54,925 nt of DNA from Methanosaeta sp. PtaU1.Bin112 (GTDB lineage: Archaea > Halobacteriota > Methanosarcinia > Methanotrichales > Methanotrichaceae), in the NCBI GenBank assembly GCA_002067705.1, contig MVRL01000109.1, positions 1 to 54,925 on the forward strand, read 5' to 3'. Positions 45,334 through 52,371 of this stretch are shown here, piece by piece; positions within the stretch are counted from its first letter, which is position 1; each line of letters begins with the position of its first letter. Under the pieces are notes generated by a model. The model did no database searches, was not told the DNA's origin, and was given only the letters and a program-made list of their open reading frames with translations. A program made the position numbers and the translations under genes.

Positions 45334-45371
45334 CAACTTGGATTGAAAGATTATCTTTTCAACCCAAGTTG
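45334..45371 (-). terminator. Strong stem-loop between peptide gene and protease gene
   Basis: On the minus strand CAACTTGGGTTGAAAAGA and TCTTTCAATCCAAGTTG pair over about 17 bp with one wobble and one bulged A, around a TAA loop. A T-rich stretch (TATATTTGTTTTAAAT) follows. It starts 13 bases after the peptide stop. It probably acts as a partial terminator or RNA stabiliser, making the peptide message more abundant than the enzyme part. Confidence 0.7.
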
Positions 45372-45383
45372 CATCGTTTGCCT

Positions 45384-45521
45384 CTAAGGGTCAACCTTTA
45401 CTTGGCAGCCCATTATGCAGCCGCACCCACAGCCGTCTTTGCCCTTAACTTCAGTCGCAAACTGATCAAGCGCCTTTGCCGGGACCTTAATCTTAAAGGT
45501 CATTTCCTTTTCATCTGCCAT
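45384..45521 (-). CDS. Cys-rich 45-aa peptide, candidate RiPP precursor
   Basis: The minus strand from ATG 45521 reads MADEKEMTFKIKVPAKALDQ, then FATEVKGKDG, then CGCGCIMGC, ending QVKVDP and TAG at 45384. GGAGTG lies 7 bases before ATG. A charged, helix-forming leader of about 30 residues precedes a core with Cys at 31, 33, 35 and 39. Five genes follow in the same direction: C25 protease, two radical SAM/SPASM enzymes with PqqD-like parts, and a B12 radical SAM protein. This is the composition of a RiPP operon. I know no described family with this Cys pattern. A small metal-binding protein is the main alternative. Confidence 0.8.
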   Translation of the reverse strand: MADEKEMTFKIKVPAKALDQFATEVKGKDGCGCGCIMGCQVKVDP

Positions 45522-45551
45522 ATTTCTTCACTCCGCACTTTTTTTTATTAT

Positions 45552-45586
45552 TCCTAAGATACACACTTGAAGTTTATATCCTAAGA
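45552..45586 (-). promoter_or_regulatory. Promoter of the peptide operon with flanking direct repeats
   Basis: The TATA box GATATAAACT (minus strand, 45571-45580) would start RNA near 45550, about 29 bases before the peptide ATG. TCCTAAGA occurs on the plus strand at 45552-45559 and 45579-45586, 27 bases apart, one copy overlapping the TATA box and the other near the RNA start. This is a plausible regulator site. Confidence 0.5.
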
Positions 45587-45654
45587 ACAAAACTAAGTAG
45601 TGGAATAAGTAGTATAAATTACTTTGGGCACTCCATCTAGCCATAAGCATCAAT

Positions 45655-47275
45655 AATTTAGGCATATAGTATTTTTTTTTTCAATATCCATAGTAGATAT
45701 CTATTTGTACCATTATGTGCCAAATCGGCACATGAAATCTTTTATTAGAATTAAAAAGATAAAAGGTCATGAATATTTATATGAAATCACCCCATTCTAT
45801 GACAAAGAAAAGAAGCAGATTAGACAGAAAAGTAAGTATCTCGGGAAAAATATTAATGGAGTACCAGTCAAAGTTCGCACTCGAGACCAAATGCCAAAAA
45901 AAATACTGTCTCACGGCGAGTTCGTGCTGCTGAAACAGATAGTGGAAAAGCTAAAACTGGAAGCAGTTCTCTCAGAGATCTTTCCCAGCAATGATGTCTG
46001 GGCAATTTTAACTTTGGCAATGAATTATGCCATACGCCCCAAATCATTAATCCATATCCAGAGCTGGTACGAAGGCACAATCTTATCAGAAGATCACCCT
46101 GATCTTCCGCTATCATTCCACAACCTTTCAAGAATGCTAAGCTCCATCGGAGAGGGAACAACAATTCTCGAATTTTCTCATAAGTTCATTCAACAAGTTT
46201 CCACATCGGAAACTCTGATCTACGACATAACATCCTTATCATCTTACTCTCAGAAAACAAGCTTTACTAAATTTGGCTGCAATCGAGATGACCTTGACCT
46301 ACCTCCGGTCAATCTGGCGCTAATAGTTGATAAAGATCTAGGCATACCGATAATGTACGACCTTTCTCTTGGAGGCATTTCAGATGCAACTGCCCTAAAG
46401 AATACAGTCAAGAAAATGAACGCGCAAGGCGTCAGAAATCGCGGGCTGATAATGGACAGAGGTTTCTTCTCAACCGAAAACATCGATGAGATGGTGTCTG
46501 CAGACCTGCCATTTATCATCCCTCCCACCAACAGTATTAAGAAATTTAAGGAAGCGATATCGAACATTAATAGAACCATAGACAATCCTGAAAATTTAAA
46601 CATTTATGAAAAAGAACCACTGTTTGTAATGCCTATAAGCATCGATATAGGCGAAAATATGGTAGAAGGATATGCATATTACGATCAAAAACTAGAGCAA
46701 CATGAAAGAAACATATTTTATAAGCGATTATACGATTTGATGACCGTACTCAGATCAAAGAAATTGAAGCCCTGGCTAAATCCTGGAGAAGTTTTCAGGG
46801 CCACCGCGAAAAAAGATGCTAAATTCATTGAGTGGAAAGCCGTCGACGGCAAATTTCAAGTTTCACTAAAGAAAAACACAATCTTACAAGCCGTTAATAA
46901 AATGGGCAAATTCATCCTGCTCTATAGAGGGGAATTCTCTTGGATAGATTGCCTTTCGCTCTACAAAAGCAAAGATGTGGTAGAAAAAAGATTTGATGTC
47001 CTGAAAAACGATATCGATATAATTCCGGCTAATGCAACTACCGCCAGCAGTTTAAGAGGTTACATATTCATTGTGTTCCTTGCCCTAATCCTAAGAATGA
47101 AGCTCACAAAGATCATGATAGGTGCTGGTCTGAACAAAAAATATTCTGTAGACGGATTGCTTACTGAGCTGGAAAAAATAAAAATTATGATCTTGCCCAA
47201 TGGCAAAAGAATCACAACTGAAGTGACCAAAGAACAACACGAAATACTGGATGCACTTCATATATGTGCCTAATT
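45655..47275 (+). mobile_element. IS1634-like insertion sequence
   Basis: A single transposase gene lies between imperfect terminal inverted repeats: AATTTAGGCATATAG at the left (45655-45669) and, reversed, AATTAGGCACATATATG at the right (47259-47275). The exact outer ends and target duplication are uncertain. It is apparently intact and sits 70 bases upstream of the peptide-operon promoter repeats. Confidence 0.7.
45732..47273 (+). CDS. IS1634-family transposase
   Basis: A DDE transposase of about 513 residues. Acidic catalytic blocks are in ETLIYDITSLSSYS, NRGLIMDRGFFSTENID and KDVVEKRFDVLKND (Glu followed by the RFDxLK signature). The start ATG 45732 lies inside a perfect hairpin, ATGTGCC-AAATC-GGCACAT (45714-45732), which could block read-through translation from outside. 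The chain is full length without frameshifts, so the element may be active. Marked Ile/Lys-rich composition fits the AT-rich island. Confidence 0.9.
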   Translation: MKSFIRIKKIKGHEYLYEITPFYDKEKKQIRQKSKYLGKNINGVPVKVRTRDQMPKKILSHGEFVLLKQIVEKLKLEAVLSEIFPSNDVWAILTLAMNYAIRPKSLIHIQSWYEGTILSEDHPDLPLSFHNLSRMLSSIGEGTTILEFSHKFIQQVSTSETLIYDITSLSSYSQKTSFTKFGCNRDDLDLPPVNLALIVDKDLGIPIMYDLSLGGISDATALKNTVKKMNAQGVRNRGLIMDRGFFSTENIDEMVSADLPFIIPPTNSIKKFKEAISNINRTIDNPENLNIYEKEPLFVMPISIDIGENMVEGYAYYDQKLEQHERNIFYKRLYDLMTVLRSKKLKPWLNPGEVFRATAKKDAKFIEWKAVDGKFQVSLKKNTILQAVNKMGKFILLYRGEFSWIDCLSLYKSKDVVEKRFDVLKNDIDIIPANATTASSLRGYIFIVFLALILRMKLTKIMIGAGLNKKYSVDGLLTELEKIKIMILPNGKRITTEVTKEQHEILDALHICA

Positions 47276-47303
47276 GATTGGATTGTCACAATCTTTAACC
47301 ATT

Positions 47304-48248
47304 CTATTGATTTTTTAGCGTCTCCCCGATCGCCCTCTGGCTCTCCTCCGGCGTCCCTTTCGTGTTGACCTCGACCACCATCGCCCTTTCGAGGAGCGCC
47401 CGGAAAAAGCGGCTGCGCAGCTTCATCTTGAAGTCGCTTTTCACTAGCAGGTGAGGATTGTAGTAGCCGTTTTTCTCCAGTATCTCCAGCGCTGTAGCCG
47501 CATCAAGCACCCGCACGATCTCCACCTGGCCTGGATCGCGCTTGAGAAGTATCACATTTTCCAGGGTCGTGAGCGGCAGGATGCGGCCTTTGCCTATGGC
47601 CCAGCGCAGGTCCACCACCGCCCGGCCCTTCTCATCAAGGACCGCTTTGTCCACCAGCCCGGAAAACTCCTTCCAGATGTCGGCAAGGTCCGCCCGGATG
47701 TAGAAGTTCTTCTCAGATCCGTAAGCCAGAATATCCTCGCCGAAGATGCGAGCAAAGAACCAGTCATCTGAGACTACGCGCGCCTTGGGCTGTCGCAGAA
47801 GGCCGTAAGTATGAGTGGTCTTGCCTGCTCCCGACCCGCCCAGAATGCAGACCCCACGGCCCCGCATGTCCAGGCAGGCACCGTGAACTGAGTAGATGCC
47901 GTGATCGTCCTCCAGGATGTCTCCTGCCAGGGAGAGGGCGAGGGACTTTATCCAGCCGTAGTAGTCGATGTTAAAGAGAAAGCAGCTCTTGGAATGAGTA
48001 TCGTACAAAACTCGGTTGTCTCCGAACGCACTGTCCTGCAGAACATAGAGCCTTCCATGTGAACGAATGTTCTGAGAGGCAAAATAGAAGCTTTCCTCCC
48101 AGGCGTTCTTGACGGAAAGGCTGCCGGTGAGAAGCTTGATGCAACAGCCATAAATCTCCGACTTGATCTCATAGAGCACCTGGCCTGCGTATCTCTCGAT
48201 CAGCTCTTCCTTCTGCTCCATGGTTATTATCTTTACCGAATAAGCCAT
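47304..48248 (-). CDS. HPr kinase-like P-loop protein
   Basis: 314 residues. The C-terminal half has a PEPCK-type kinase core: SVHGACLDMRGRGVCILGGS, then GAGKTTHTYGLL (Walker A), ARVVSDDWFF with two Asp, as in HPr kinase/phosphorylase. The N-terminal half (ITMEQKEELIERYAGQVLYEIK) is unlike the bacterial HPrK regulatory domain. No HPr or phosphotransferase system is expected in a methanogen. It runs in the same direction as and after phosphoglycerate mutase and PfkB genes, so a link to sugar phosphate metabolism is plausible. Start ATG 48248 (MAYSVKIITME); an upstream frame adds seven residues. Confidence 0.75.
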   Translation of the reverse strand: MAYSVKIITMEQKEELIERYAGQVLYEIKSEIYGCCIKLLTGSLSVKNAWEESFYFASQNIRSHGRLYVLQDSAFGDNRVLYDTHSKSCFLFNIDYYGWIKSLALSLAGDILEDDHGIYSVHGACLDMRGRGVCILGGSGAGKTTHTYGLLRQPKARVVSDDWFFARIFGEDILAYGSEKNFYIRADLADIWKEFSGLVDKAVLDEKGRAVVDLRWAIGKGRILPLTTLENVILLKRDPGQVEIVRVLDAATALEILEKNGYYNPHLLVKSDFKMKLRSRFFRALLERAMVVEVNTKGTPEESQRAIGETLKNQ

Positions 48249-48307
48249 CTTCCTGCTCCCCCAGAACAATCCATTCGATGATTGCGTTCTCTGATCTGGT
48301 TATCCGA

Positions 48308-49027
48308 CTATTTTCGTTCCATGCCACCAATTAACGCGCTTCCCAGATAGCTGCGGCCCACAAGGCACATCTGTTCATCCAGCTCGTAGACCAGCGGCTG
48401 AGCGGTGGCAATCTCCACCTTTTCGATATCATCATCGGAGATGTTCTCCAGATGCTTGGCCAGAGCGCGAATGATGTTGCCGTGCGAGACCACCAGGACG
48501 TTCTTGCCCTTCTCCAGCTCAGGCCCGATCAGAGCCTGCCAGAAGGGCAGCAACCTCTTCTGAGTGTCCTGCAGGGATTCAGTCCTGGGCAGCAGGCTAA
48601 GAGGCACATCCCGGTAACGCGGGTCCTGGCCAGGATAGCGTCTGTCGCTTGTCTCCACCGCCGGGGGCCTCTCCAAAAAGCCACGTCTCCAGCGAGCCAC
48701 CTGCTCTTTGCCGTATTGCTCCTCAACCTCCTTCAGGCTCCTGCCCTGCAGGTCTCCATAGAAACGCTCGTTGAGCCGCCAGCAGGGCAGAGCGGGAATC
48801 CACATCAGATCCATCTCATCAAGCACAATCCAGAGCGTTCTCACCGCCCGCTTCAAAACGGATGCAAAGGCGATATCAAAGGTGAGACCAGAGCTCTTCA
48901 TCAGCCAGCCCGCTTCCCCGGCTTCCGCTCTGCCCCTCTCGGACAGATCGACATCCATCCAGCCTGTGAATCTTCCTTCCAGGTTGTAGCGGCTCTGTCC
49001 GTGACGCAGCAAGACCAGTTTAGCCAT
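48308..49027 (-). CDS. gpmA: 2,3-bisphosphoglycerate-dependent phosphoglycerate mutase
   Basis: 239 residues, histidine phosphatase superfamily. The phosphohistidine motif is LVLLRHGQSRYNLEGRFTGW; the second catalytic His is in VLVVSHGNIIRALAKHL. LNERFYGDLQGRSLKEVEEQYG and RYRDVPLSLLPRTESLQDT are typical for dPGM. It interconverts 3- and 2-phosphoglycerate. Most methanogens use the cofactor-independent enzyme, so a dPGM suggests transfer or a special role. Between PfkB (42 bases upstream) and the HPrK-like gene (59 bases downstream), all on the minus strand. Confidence 0.9.
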   Translation of the reverse strand: MAKLVLLRHGQSRYNLEGRFTGWMDVDLSERGRAEAGEAGWLMKSSGLTFDIAFASVLKRAVRTLWIVLDEMDLMWIPALPCWRLNERFYGDLQGRSLKEVEEQYGKEQVARWRRGFLERPPAVETSDRRYPGQDPRYRDVPLSLLPRTESLQDTQKRLLPFWQALIGPELEKGKNVLVVSHGNIIRALAKHLENISDDDIEKVEIATAQPLVYELDEQMCLVGRSYLGSALIGGMERK

Positions 49028-49068
49028 TTCGCTTCCGTTTTTTATATTTCGATGCTTATCTCATATTG

Positions 49069-50013
49069 CTATTCCGATGATCTCTCAGACAGCACCGTAA
49101 GCTTGACCTGCGGCACAAGCCTATCGAAGTCCTCCTTCTGGGCGAGCGCAGTTCCCTGGTACAGAGTAGTAGCCGTCCCTGCCGCTGCGGCATAGATCAG
49201 GCACTCCTTCAGGCTCCTGCCCTGAACCATGCCGCTCACAAAACCGGCCACCGAGGAGTCTCCTGCGCCAATGGTGCTCTGCACCTGCACATTGGGAGGC
49301 ACTGCCAGATACTCATTGCCTTCCGAGACGAGCAGGATACCCCTTCCACCCATGGATACAAGCACTATTCTCACGCCCTGCTGGTTGATCTCTCTGGCAG
49401 CAGCGCGGATCTCATCCAGCCCTTCCAGCTCCCGGCCAACAAGCTCTGAAAGCTCATGAATGTTGGGTTTGATCACATCGGGCCGGGCCTGGATTCCTGC
49501 GCGAAGAGCTGCGCCATCAACATCCAGCACTACTGTGGATTGGCACCTCTTGACCAGCGATATGATCTTTCTGTAGATCTCGGGAGTGACACCCTGAGGA
49601 AGGCTGCCGCCAATGGTCACCAGATCGCTGCAAGGCAGCCTCTCAAGCCTTTCTACGAACTCCATGAGCTCGGAAGGCCTGACCTCCGGACCTCTGGCAT
49701 TGAAGGCCAGCTGCTTTCCCGTCTCCGTCTCATGAATGATGATATTGGTGCGAGTCTCGCCGGAGACATGAATAAAATCAGTCTGAATTCCATCGTTTAG
49801 AAGCCTGCCCTCCAGCTCCCGGCCTGCAAAGCCGCCCACGAATCCCAGAGCGATGTTGTCAACTCTCAGGTTCTTGAGGACTTTAGAGACATCAACGCTC
49901 TTGCCTCCTGCAAAGCTCCTCTCTTCTATGATTCGATTGGATACGTCATCTCGTACTTTTTTGATCCAGATGGTACGGTCAAGGGCCGGATTGAGGGTAA
50001 TCGTATAGATCAT
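49069..50013 (-). CDS. pfkB: PfkB-family sugar phosphate kinase (1-phosphofructokinase-like)
   Basis: 314 residues. MIYTITLNPALDRTIWIKKV, RSFAGGKSVDVSKVLKNLRV, GPEVRPSELMEF and the C-terminal STIGAGDSSVAGFVSGM (anion hole and catalytic Asp) match the FruK/PfkB group. It phosphorylates a sugar phosphate with ATP. The start is ATG 50013; the long N-terminal frame before it has no homology and lies in the divergent promoter region. First gene of PfkB-gpmA-HPrK-like. Function as phosphofructokinase is likely but the substrate is not provable here. Confidence 0.88.
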   Translation of the reverse strand: MIYTITLNPALDRTIWIKKVRDDVSNRIIEERSFAGGKSVDVSKVLKNLRVDNIALGFVGGFAGRELEGRLLNDGIQTDFIHVSGETRTNIIIHETETGKQLAFNARGPEVRPSELMEFVERLERLPCSDLVTIGGSLPQGVTPEIYRKIISLVKRCQSTVVLDVDGAALRAGIQARPDVIKPNIHELSELVGRELEGLDEIRAAAREINQQGVRIVLVSMGGRGILLVSEGNEYLAVPPNVQVQSTIGAGDSSVAGFVSGMVQGRSLKECLIYAAAAGTATTLYQGTALAQKEDFDRLVPQVKLTVLSERSSE

Positions 50014-50279
50014 GGTAGATTGCTTTCTGCGGCAAATGTATTGACCCTTTTGCCCGGCGGAGGGCAGGACCTGGGGGGAACGGCAGATAGAGTTGCTCAT
50101 GTGTTGGTGCTATTTGCAGCTCAAAGCTGTTCTTACGCTCGCCCTCCGCCAAACCGCAGGATGCAACCCCTGCCTTTCGGACCGACAATCTTATATTCGT
50201 CTAATGTCGTATGAGGTTCAAGCAAAGGTCGAATGAACCCAATCCCTCCCAAGGAATCGACTTTTGCCCCTCCCATTAT

Positions 50280-50287
50280 TTTAAATA
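50280..50287 (+). promoter_or_regulatory. TATA box of the MoxR-GXGXG-VWA operon
   Basis: TTTAAATA lies 25-32 bases before ATG 50312. No ribosome site precedes the ATG, which points to a leaderless transcript. Confidence 0.55.
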
Positions 50288-50311
50288 TCGCCGGCTAGAT
50301 AGCCCTCTTTT

Positions 50312-51574
50312 ATGCCAGATCCCCGTAAAAAGATACAGCACCTCGTATCCGCTCTAGAGGAGCTACGGCTGCATGTGGGCAGAAAGGATGTTGCCATCGG
50401 CATTCAAAAGGTCAATGCAATGCTCTATTTCTCCCTGGCCAATGCCTGCCTGCGGGGGCGATGCGTACTGCTTTATGGCGGCATAGGCGCCAACAAGACA
50501 ACTCTGGTGAATCTGCTCGCTTCATCCTTTCTTTCGATGGACCTGGAGGAGGCTGAAGATCTGATGGTAACCGGTCACCCTGAGCAGACTGAGGAGAAGA
50601 TCGTCGGCTTTCTCGACCCAAGGCAGTGGACCGCTGCCTCTGCTGCGGCTGAATCGACACAGGTCCTCTGGACAAAGTGGGCAAAGTCAAACTGGAAGCT
50701 CATCAATGAGATAAATCGCTTTCCCAGCGGCAAGCAGAACCTGTTCCTGGAGATCCTGCAAAAGAGAAAGATCAGCTATGCCGGACAGGTCTATCTGCCG
50801 GGAGACACATGCTATTTTGCCACCATGAATCCGGAGCTTTCTGCGACATATCCGATGGATGAGGCCCTGCTGGATCGGATCTCAGCCTGCGTTCCTGCCG
50901 CCCAGCCCGATTTCCTGGCCGGACTTCTGCTATCCGAACGCGAGCGAGAGCTTTCTGATCTGGCTAGAATGCTGCCCCGGCTGACGCCCCAAGAGTTTTC
51001 ATCCCTGCCGGAAAAGGTGGCAGAAAAGACGCTCGACAGCCAGGTGGAGCTGTCCATCCTCTCTCTGATAAGGGACTTCACACTCTGCGAAAGAGCGCCC
51101 GCCTTTGACAAGACTCAGCTTTCCGGGAGCAAGCCTTCTTTGGGCCTATGCTCCGGCTGCCACTACCACAACAATCCTGAAGCCATTTGCTGGCAGATAG
51201 ACGAGGGTCTCTCCGACCGGGTGCGGCAAGACCTGAGGATATTCTGCCGGGCTTTTGCCTATCTTCTTGATAGAGAAGCAGACCTGGAGGTGCTCAAAGC
51301 GATAGCCCCTTACATAATCTGGCATCGCGTGACCTCCCTGCGATCGATCCTGGATAGACCACCATATTACGGAGTGGGAAAGCTGGCCCATGTGGCAATG
51401 CTGGTGGAAAAGAGCATAAATCGCACCATGAATGAGAGATCTGAGATGAACATGATATTCTCCAGAGCAGTGGATGGTGAGACGGACATTACCCAGGCCA
51501 TCGAGGCTCTATCGACCTTTGACGATCCAGTCTCCCGTCTGGACTTCATTCCCGCTCTGGAGCAGTTGAGATGA
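50312..51574 (+). CDS. MoxR-like AAA+ ATPase with altered P-loop
   Basis: 420 residues. Residues 20-260 form a MoxR/RavA-type AAA+ module: CVLLYGGIGANKTTLVNLLA at the P-loop, WKLINEINRFPSGKQNLFLE as Walker B, YFATMNPE as sensor 1 and DEALLDRIS as the Arg region. Two departures stand out: the usual GxGKT has Asn for the last Gly (GANKT), and the Walker B reads NEINR instead of DEINR. A Cys pair (LCSGCHYHN) follows near 282. MoxR ATPases work with VWA proteins to mature or insert cofactors into enzymes. The stop overlaps the next gene (ATGA). Confidence 0.85.
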   Translation: MPDPRKKIQHLVSALEELRLHVGRKDVAIGIQKVNAMLYFSLANACLRGRCVLLYGGIGANKTTLVNLLASSFLSMDLEEAEDLMVTGHPEQTEEKIVGFLDPRQWTAASAAAESTQVLWTKWAKSNWKLINEINRFPSGKQNLFLEILQKRKISYAGQVYLPGDTCYFATMNPELSATYPMDEALLDRISACVPAAQPDFLAGLLLSERERELSDLARMLPRLTPQEFSSLPEKVAEKTLDSQVELSILSLIRDFTLCERAPAFDKTQLSGSKPSLGLCSGCHYHNNPEAICWQIDEGLSDRVRQDLRIFCRAFAYLLDREADLEVLKAIAPYIIWHRVTSLRSILDRPPYYGVGKLAHVAMLVEKSINRTMNERSEMNMIFSRAVDGETDITQAIEALSTFDDPVSRLDFIPALEQLR

Positions 51575-52371
51575 AGCTCGTCCGTTTCATGGATGCGGCT
51601 TATCAGGGAAAGACGCCCGGCCGCAAGCTGAAGACGGGCGAGAGGAATCTGATATTCAATCTCGAGGATCTGGCGGATCAGATCGGCGAAAAGCCTTCCC
51701 GGGCCGAGGTGCAGAGTCTTGTGCCCCGAGATAAAAATCAGCTGGAGCTGCTGATCTCTGACCAGCCGGGAAAAAAGCATGCTCTCCTCTGGGGCTATAT
51801 CACCAGCCTGGCTGCGGAATGCGCCACGGCTCCACTGATCCTGCCATTTCGGGATTATGCGGGACTCGAACTCAGTCTGGGAACCATCATCCTCCAGGAT
51901 ACGGCGGGCCATTCAGGCAGCCATGCAGAGAGCCAGGCGGCAAGCCATGTGGGGGAAAGGATGACTGGGGGCAAGATCGTGGTCCAGGGAAGAGCAGGCG
52001 ACTATCTGGGCCAGGAGATGGAAGGCGGCGGAGTAATCGCCTCAGGCTGTCGCGATTATGCCTTCCGGAACATGCGCGGCGGCTACGGAGTGGTGCGGGG
52101 CGATGCCGGAAAGTTTGCCGGCCTTGGCAACTGCTGCGGCAGGATAGCCGTTCTGGGTAGCTGCAAGGAAAGAGCGGGATGGCTCATGTCTGGCGGCAGC
52201 CTTCATGTGCGGGGTGATTGCGGTGAATATCTGGGAATTCTCATGAGCGGCGGCAGGATCACCGTCAAAGGGAAAGCCGGCCGGAGGGCAGGATGGCGCA
52301 TGAAAGGGGGAAGCATTAAGGCGGCAAGCTATGGACCCGAATCAGCGGAAGATCTCCTGGAACTGGGCTGA
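51571..52371 (+). CDS. GXGXG beta-helix protein related to FwdC/GltB
   Basis: 266 residues. From about 120 the chain is built of repeats such as ERMTGGKIVVQGRAGDYLGQ, GDAGKFAGLGNC, LMSGGSLHVRGDCGEYLGIL and MSGGRITVKGKAGRRAGW, the GXGXG repeat of glutamate synthase alpha and formylmethanofuran dehydrogenase subunit C. The N-terminal 110 residues (LVRFMDAAYQGKTPGRKL...) are unlike FwdC. It is translationally coupled between the MoxR-like and VWA genes. It may be a scaffold on which the ATPase/VWA pair acts, or a homologue of a target subunit. Not FwdC itself, as FwdABD genes are absent here. Confidence 0.82.
   Translation: MKLVRFMDAAYQGKTPGRKLKTGERNLIFNLEDLADQIGEKPSRAEVQSLVPRDKNQLELLISDQPGKKHALLWGYITSLAAECATAPLILPFRDYAGLELSLGTIILQDTAGHSGSHAESQAASHVGERMTGGKIVVQGRAGDYLGQEMEGGGVIASGCRDYAFRNMRGGYGVVRGDAGKFAGLGNCCGRIAVLGSCKERAGWLMSGGSLHVRGDCGEYLGILMSGGRITVKGKAGRRAGWRMKGGSIKAASYGPESAEDLLELG

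Noticed and set aside
47304-48248. HPr-kinase-like protein as part of the RiPP cluster
   Set aside because: HPrK-like kinases do occur in some lasso-peptide loci, but here an insertion sequence separates it from the peptide operon and it clusters with sugar-phosphate genes of normal composition.
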